Below are positions 4,259-6,482 of a DNA stretch of 6,482 bases, piece by piece (position 1 is the first letter of the stretch; every line of letters begins with the position of its first letter). The stretch lies in contig JACPRR010000279.1 in assembly GCA_016189825.1 (NCBI GenBank), positions 1-6,482 on the forward strand, read 5' to 3'. Below the pieces are notes generated by a model. That model made no database searches. It was not told where the DNA came from and worked only from the letters and a program-made list of their open reading frames with translations. The position numbers and the translations under genes were made by a program. The stretch comes from Chloroflexota bacterium. GTDB taxonomy: Bacteria > Chloroflexota > Dehalococcoidia > JACPPY01.

Positions 4259-6472
4259 CTACCGACGGGCCAGCTTTTCGACCTGGACGAGTGTGGTGTT
4301 GCTGGGGAAGGCGCCGGCGGGCGACGCGCGGCCGTCCCTGGTGAGGACGTTGGCGCACCCCCCGGTGTCGACGCCATTCTCATCCGGTGAATACCATGCG
4401 CCCTGCTGGATGTCGACGACTCCGGGCATGATCCTTTCCGTCACTTCCGCTCGTATCGCCATCTCGCCGCGCTCGTTGTAGACTCTGACCATGTTGCCGT
4501 GAGCGATGCCCCTGGCCCGCGCATCCAGGCCGCTGATAGCGATTGTCTGAGGGTAAAGCTCCCGTAGCCAGGGGATGTTATCGAATTGCGCCAGCGCACG
4601 GCGGCGCGCATGGGTGGTCACCAATTGCAGCGGGTATTTCCGGAACAGGGGGTCGTCGCGCCCTTCCCAGGCGGGAACGTATTTCGGGACCGGCGGCAAC
4701 ACGGGGTCGCCCAGATCCGCGATTTCCTGGGAATACAGCTCGATCTTGCCCGAGGGAGTGGGGAAGGGATTGTTCGCCGGGTCGTTGATCTGCTTTTCGA
4801 AGCAAACGAACGGTTGGGTGAGCGCTGCCTTGCTGCCGCCTCGACGCCTGAACTCATCGTAGTCTGGGGCATCCCTGATCTCCCCGATGACCTCTTTGAG
4901 CCACTCCTCTTCTGTCTTCGCGCTGAAATCGGGGACGCCAAGCTTGGCCGCGAGCGCGGCGGCGATCTGGAACTGGGACCTCGCCTCACCCTGCGCGTCG
5001 ATAGCCCTGCTCATGGAGCCGTAGTACATGCCGATCCCACCCAGGGTTAAGTCGTCTCTTTCCATGAAGGTGTTAGTGGGCAGCACAATGTCGGCATACC
5101 GGGCTGTAGCCGTCATGAACTGTTCCTGCACGACTATGAATTCCAGGTTCTGCAAGGCCCGGATGATCTTGTTGGTATTGGCGTATTGATTTACGTAGTT
5201 GCAATTCACGATGTAGAGCAATTTGTAGTCGGCAGGGTATCCGCCGGCCCGCCCCTTCGAGATGGCGTCGGCCACGTCGTGGCGGTTCACCCGGGAACTG
5301 CTGGGGCCGCCGTAGTAGTAGACCGGTTTGCCGAGTTTCCGGTACCAGAAGGCGTCCTTGCGGTGTGGGGCCTCGCGGTCCACGGGGTTGTCCCCGCCAT
5401 TCAGGCGCTCGTAAACGCGGGGCCCTATTGCCAGCGGAGCGCCCCAACTGCCCAGGGTCCCTTCCCCCGGGGCCTGGCCGCCGTGGATGCCGATGTTGCC
5501 GGTCATCGCAGCCAGCGCGATGGCGGCGCGGTGGAATTGCTCCCCGCATGCGGTGCGGCCGGGGGCATAGCCATCCATCAGCGCCGCGGGCTTCAAGGTA
5601 GCGAACTCCACGGCGAGGCTGGTGATCGTGCCGGCAGGCACCCCGGTGATGACCTCCGCCCAGGCCGGCGTCTTCGGAGTGCCGTCCTCCTCGCCCATGA
5701 CGTACTGCCTGAAACGGTCGAATCCGGACGTGTGCCGGTCAAGGTACGCCTGGTCGTGCAGGCCTCCGCGTATCATCACGTGGGCCATGGCAACCAGCAT
5801 TGCCGCGTCAGTCCCCGGCCTTATCGGAATCCACTGCTGCGCGAATGCCGCGGCAGAATCAGTGTATCTGGGGTCGATGGCGATGATCCTGGCTCCGGCC
5901 TCTTTCGACTTGATCAGGCTGAGGCTTGTGGTCCCGTAGCTGATCGAGACCGCTGGATCCCAGCCCCACAGGAGAATGAGGCGCGAGTTGGCCAGATCGT
6001 CCCGGGAGTTGCTCCCGGCGCGCGTGCCGTAGCTCATCCGGGATGCGAACGCGGCCCCTTCGCAGGAGGCGCAGCCCCACGTTCCGGAGTAGCCGCCGGT
6101 CCGGGCGAGAAGGTTTTCCATCAACCCGGGGCCGTTGAGCCAGACGATGTCGCCGGAGGAGTAGAAATACAGGACAGCGGATGGCCCGTAGGTCTCCCTG
6201 ACCCGGGTCAACTCGGAGGCGACAATGTCCAGGGCGGCATCCCAGGTGATCCGCTCGAACTCGCCCTTGCCCCGATCTCCGACCCTGCGCAGGGGATGTT
6301 TCAGCCGGTCTGGCGCGTAGACACGCTGACGGTAAGCCCTGCCGCGCAAGCAGCTCTTGATTTCTCCCTCAGACTCGATCCTGGTAATGACGCCGTCTTC
6401 GACGTGGAGCACCATCGGGCACGCCCCGCCACAGTGGCTGTTACAGGTGGTCCTTATGAGCTTCTCGGACAC
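4259..6472 (-). CDS. DmsA-like molybdopterin oxidoreductase, catalytic subunit (DMSO reductase family)
   Basis: Seen: 737 residues with GTG start at 6472-6470 and TAG at 4261-4259. The 4Fe-4S set is C10-x3-C14-x3-C18-x22-C41, followed by LRGRA. Then come ERITWDAAL (73-81), GGYSGTWGCASCEG (126-139) in the molybdenum-ligand region, IDPRYTDSAAAFAQQWIPIRPGTD, and ADIVLPTNTFMERDDL near 460-475. PTPSGKIELYS lies before the C-terminal Molydop_binding domain, which ends with GAWYSPDENGVDTGGCANVLT (from ~691). Known: this resembles E. coli DmsA along its length; such enzymes carry a bis-MGD molybdenum cofactor and move two electrons to or from S- or N-oxides or other small substrates. By alignment from memory S136 takes the DmsA serine-ligand place. 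Odd: TAA lies one codon upstream of GTG (6478-6476), so no twin-arginine signal can belong to this frame, suggesting a cytoplasmic enzyme. No DmsB or DmsC gene follows; partners may lie upstream beyond the window. Substrate unknown. Confidence 0.93.
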   Translation of the reverse strand: MSEKLIRTTCNSHCGGACPMVLHVEDGVITRIESEGEIKSCLRGRAYRQRVYAPDRLKHPLRRVGDRGKGEFERITWDAALDIVASELTRVRETYGPSAVLYFYSSGDIVWLNGPGLMENLLARTGGYSGTWGCASCEGAAFASRMSYGTRAGSNSRDDLANSRLILLWGWDPAVSISYGTTSLSLIKSKEAGARIIAIDPRYTDSAAAFAQQWIPIRPGTDAAMLVAMAHVMIRGGLHDQAYLDRHTSGFDRFRQYVMGEEDGTPKTPAWAEVITGVPAGTITSLAVEFATLKPAALMDGYAPGRTACGEQFHRAAIALAAMTGNIGIHGGQAPGEGTLGSWGAPLAIGPRVYERLNGGDNPVDREAPHRKDAFWYRKLGKPVYYYGGPSSSRVNRHDVADAISKGRAGGYPADYKLLYIVNCNYVNQYANTNKIIRALQNLEFIVVQEQFMTATARYADIVLPTNTFMERDDLTLGGIGMYYGSMSRAIDAQGEARSQFQIAAALAAKLGVPDFSAKTEEEWLKEVIGEIRDAPDYDEFRRRGGSKAALTQPFVCFEKQINDPANNPFPTPSGKIELYSQEIADLGDPVLPPVPKYVPAWEGRDDPLFRKYPLQLVTTHARRRALAQFDNIPWLRELYPQTIAISGLDARARGIAHGNMVRVYNERGEMAIRAEVTERIMPGVVDIQQGAWYSPDENGVDTGGCANVLTRDGRASPAGAFPSNTTLVQVEKLARR

Positions 6473-6482
6473 GCCTTAGTCC

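Noticed and set aside
5073..5549. A 158-residue minus-strand frame inside the molybdoenzyme gene
   Set aside because: It is a shifted reading of the oxidoreductase gene, rich in Arg, Pro and Gly as expected of out-of-frame GC-rich DNA.
1..6482. tRNA genes, CRISPR arrays, insertion-sequence ends or attachment sites
   Set aside because: I saw no tRNA-like cloverleaf, no regularly spaced repeats, no transposase frame and no terminal inverted repeats.

Overview
The window (6482 bp, mostly GC-rich) has two unrelated halves. The left half is the 3' part of a plus-strand operon with the look of a DNA-modification / phage-defence locus. The right half is one minus-strand gene for a DmsA-like molybdenum oxidoreductase. 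The two halves converge across an 83-base gap. A cytoplasmic-looking DMSO-reductase-family enzyme, a DUF433/DUF5615 pair and the high GC suggest an anaerobic or facultatively anaerobic bacterium, for example a Peptococcaceae- or Moorella-like Firmicute or a Chloroflexi member. Nothing in the window fixes the taxon.

Layout of the operon: (1) bases 1-239 hold the last ~78 residues of what I read as a DUF1156 (COG1743-type) adenine-specific DNA methyltransferase. (2) 250-498 encodes a DUF433 antitoxin-like protein. (3) 495-878 encodes a DUF5615 PIN-like protein, the expected toxin partner. It starts with TTG and overlaps the DUF433 stop. (4) 871-4175 is a DUF499 (COG1483-type) P-loop ATPase gene whose start overlaps the end of the PIN-like gene by 8 bases. 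Gaps of 10, -4 and -8 bases imply one transcript with translational coupling. The methylase plus large ATPase is the core of a defence-like system: DUF499 proteins are related to the BrxC/PglY ATPases of BREX, and DUF1156 methylases occur beside them. Here a toxin-antitoxin-like pair sits between the two.

The main anomaly is that the DUF499 gene is broken. Residues 1-71 are in one frame. From about base 1084 the family sequence continues in the -1 frame, with the P-loop at 1134-1148 and a further 1000 residues. One missing base near 1083-1085 explains this exactly, and restoring it gives a 1101-residue ATPase. The only start codon in the downstream frame lies just 3' of the P-loop, so without correction no complete ATPase can be made. 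This is either a recent inactivating mutation or a sequencing/assembly error.

The right half (4259-6472, minus strand) encodes a 737-residue DMSO-reductase-family catalytic subunit. It has a 4Fe-4S cysteine set, a G-C-A-S-C molybdenum-ligand segment and a complete C-terminal cofactor-binding domain. It has no twin-arginine signal, and no electron-transfer subunit gene follows it in the window.
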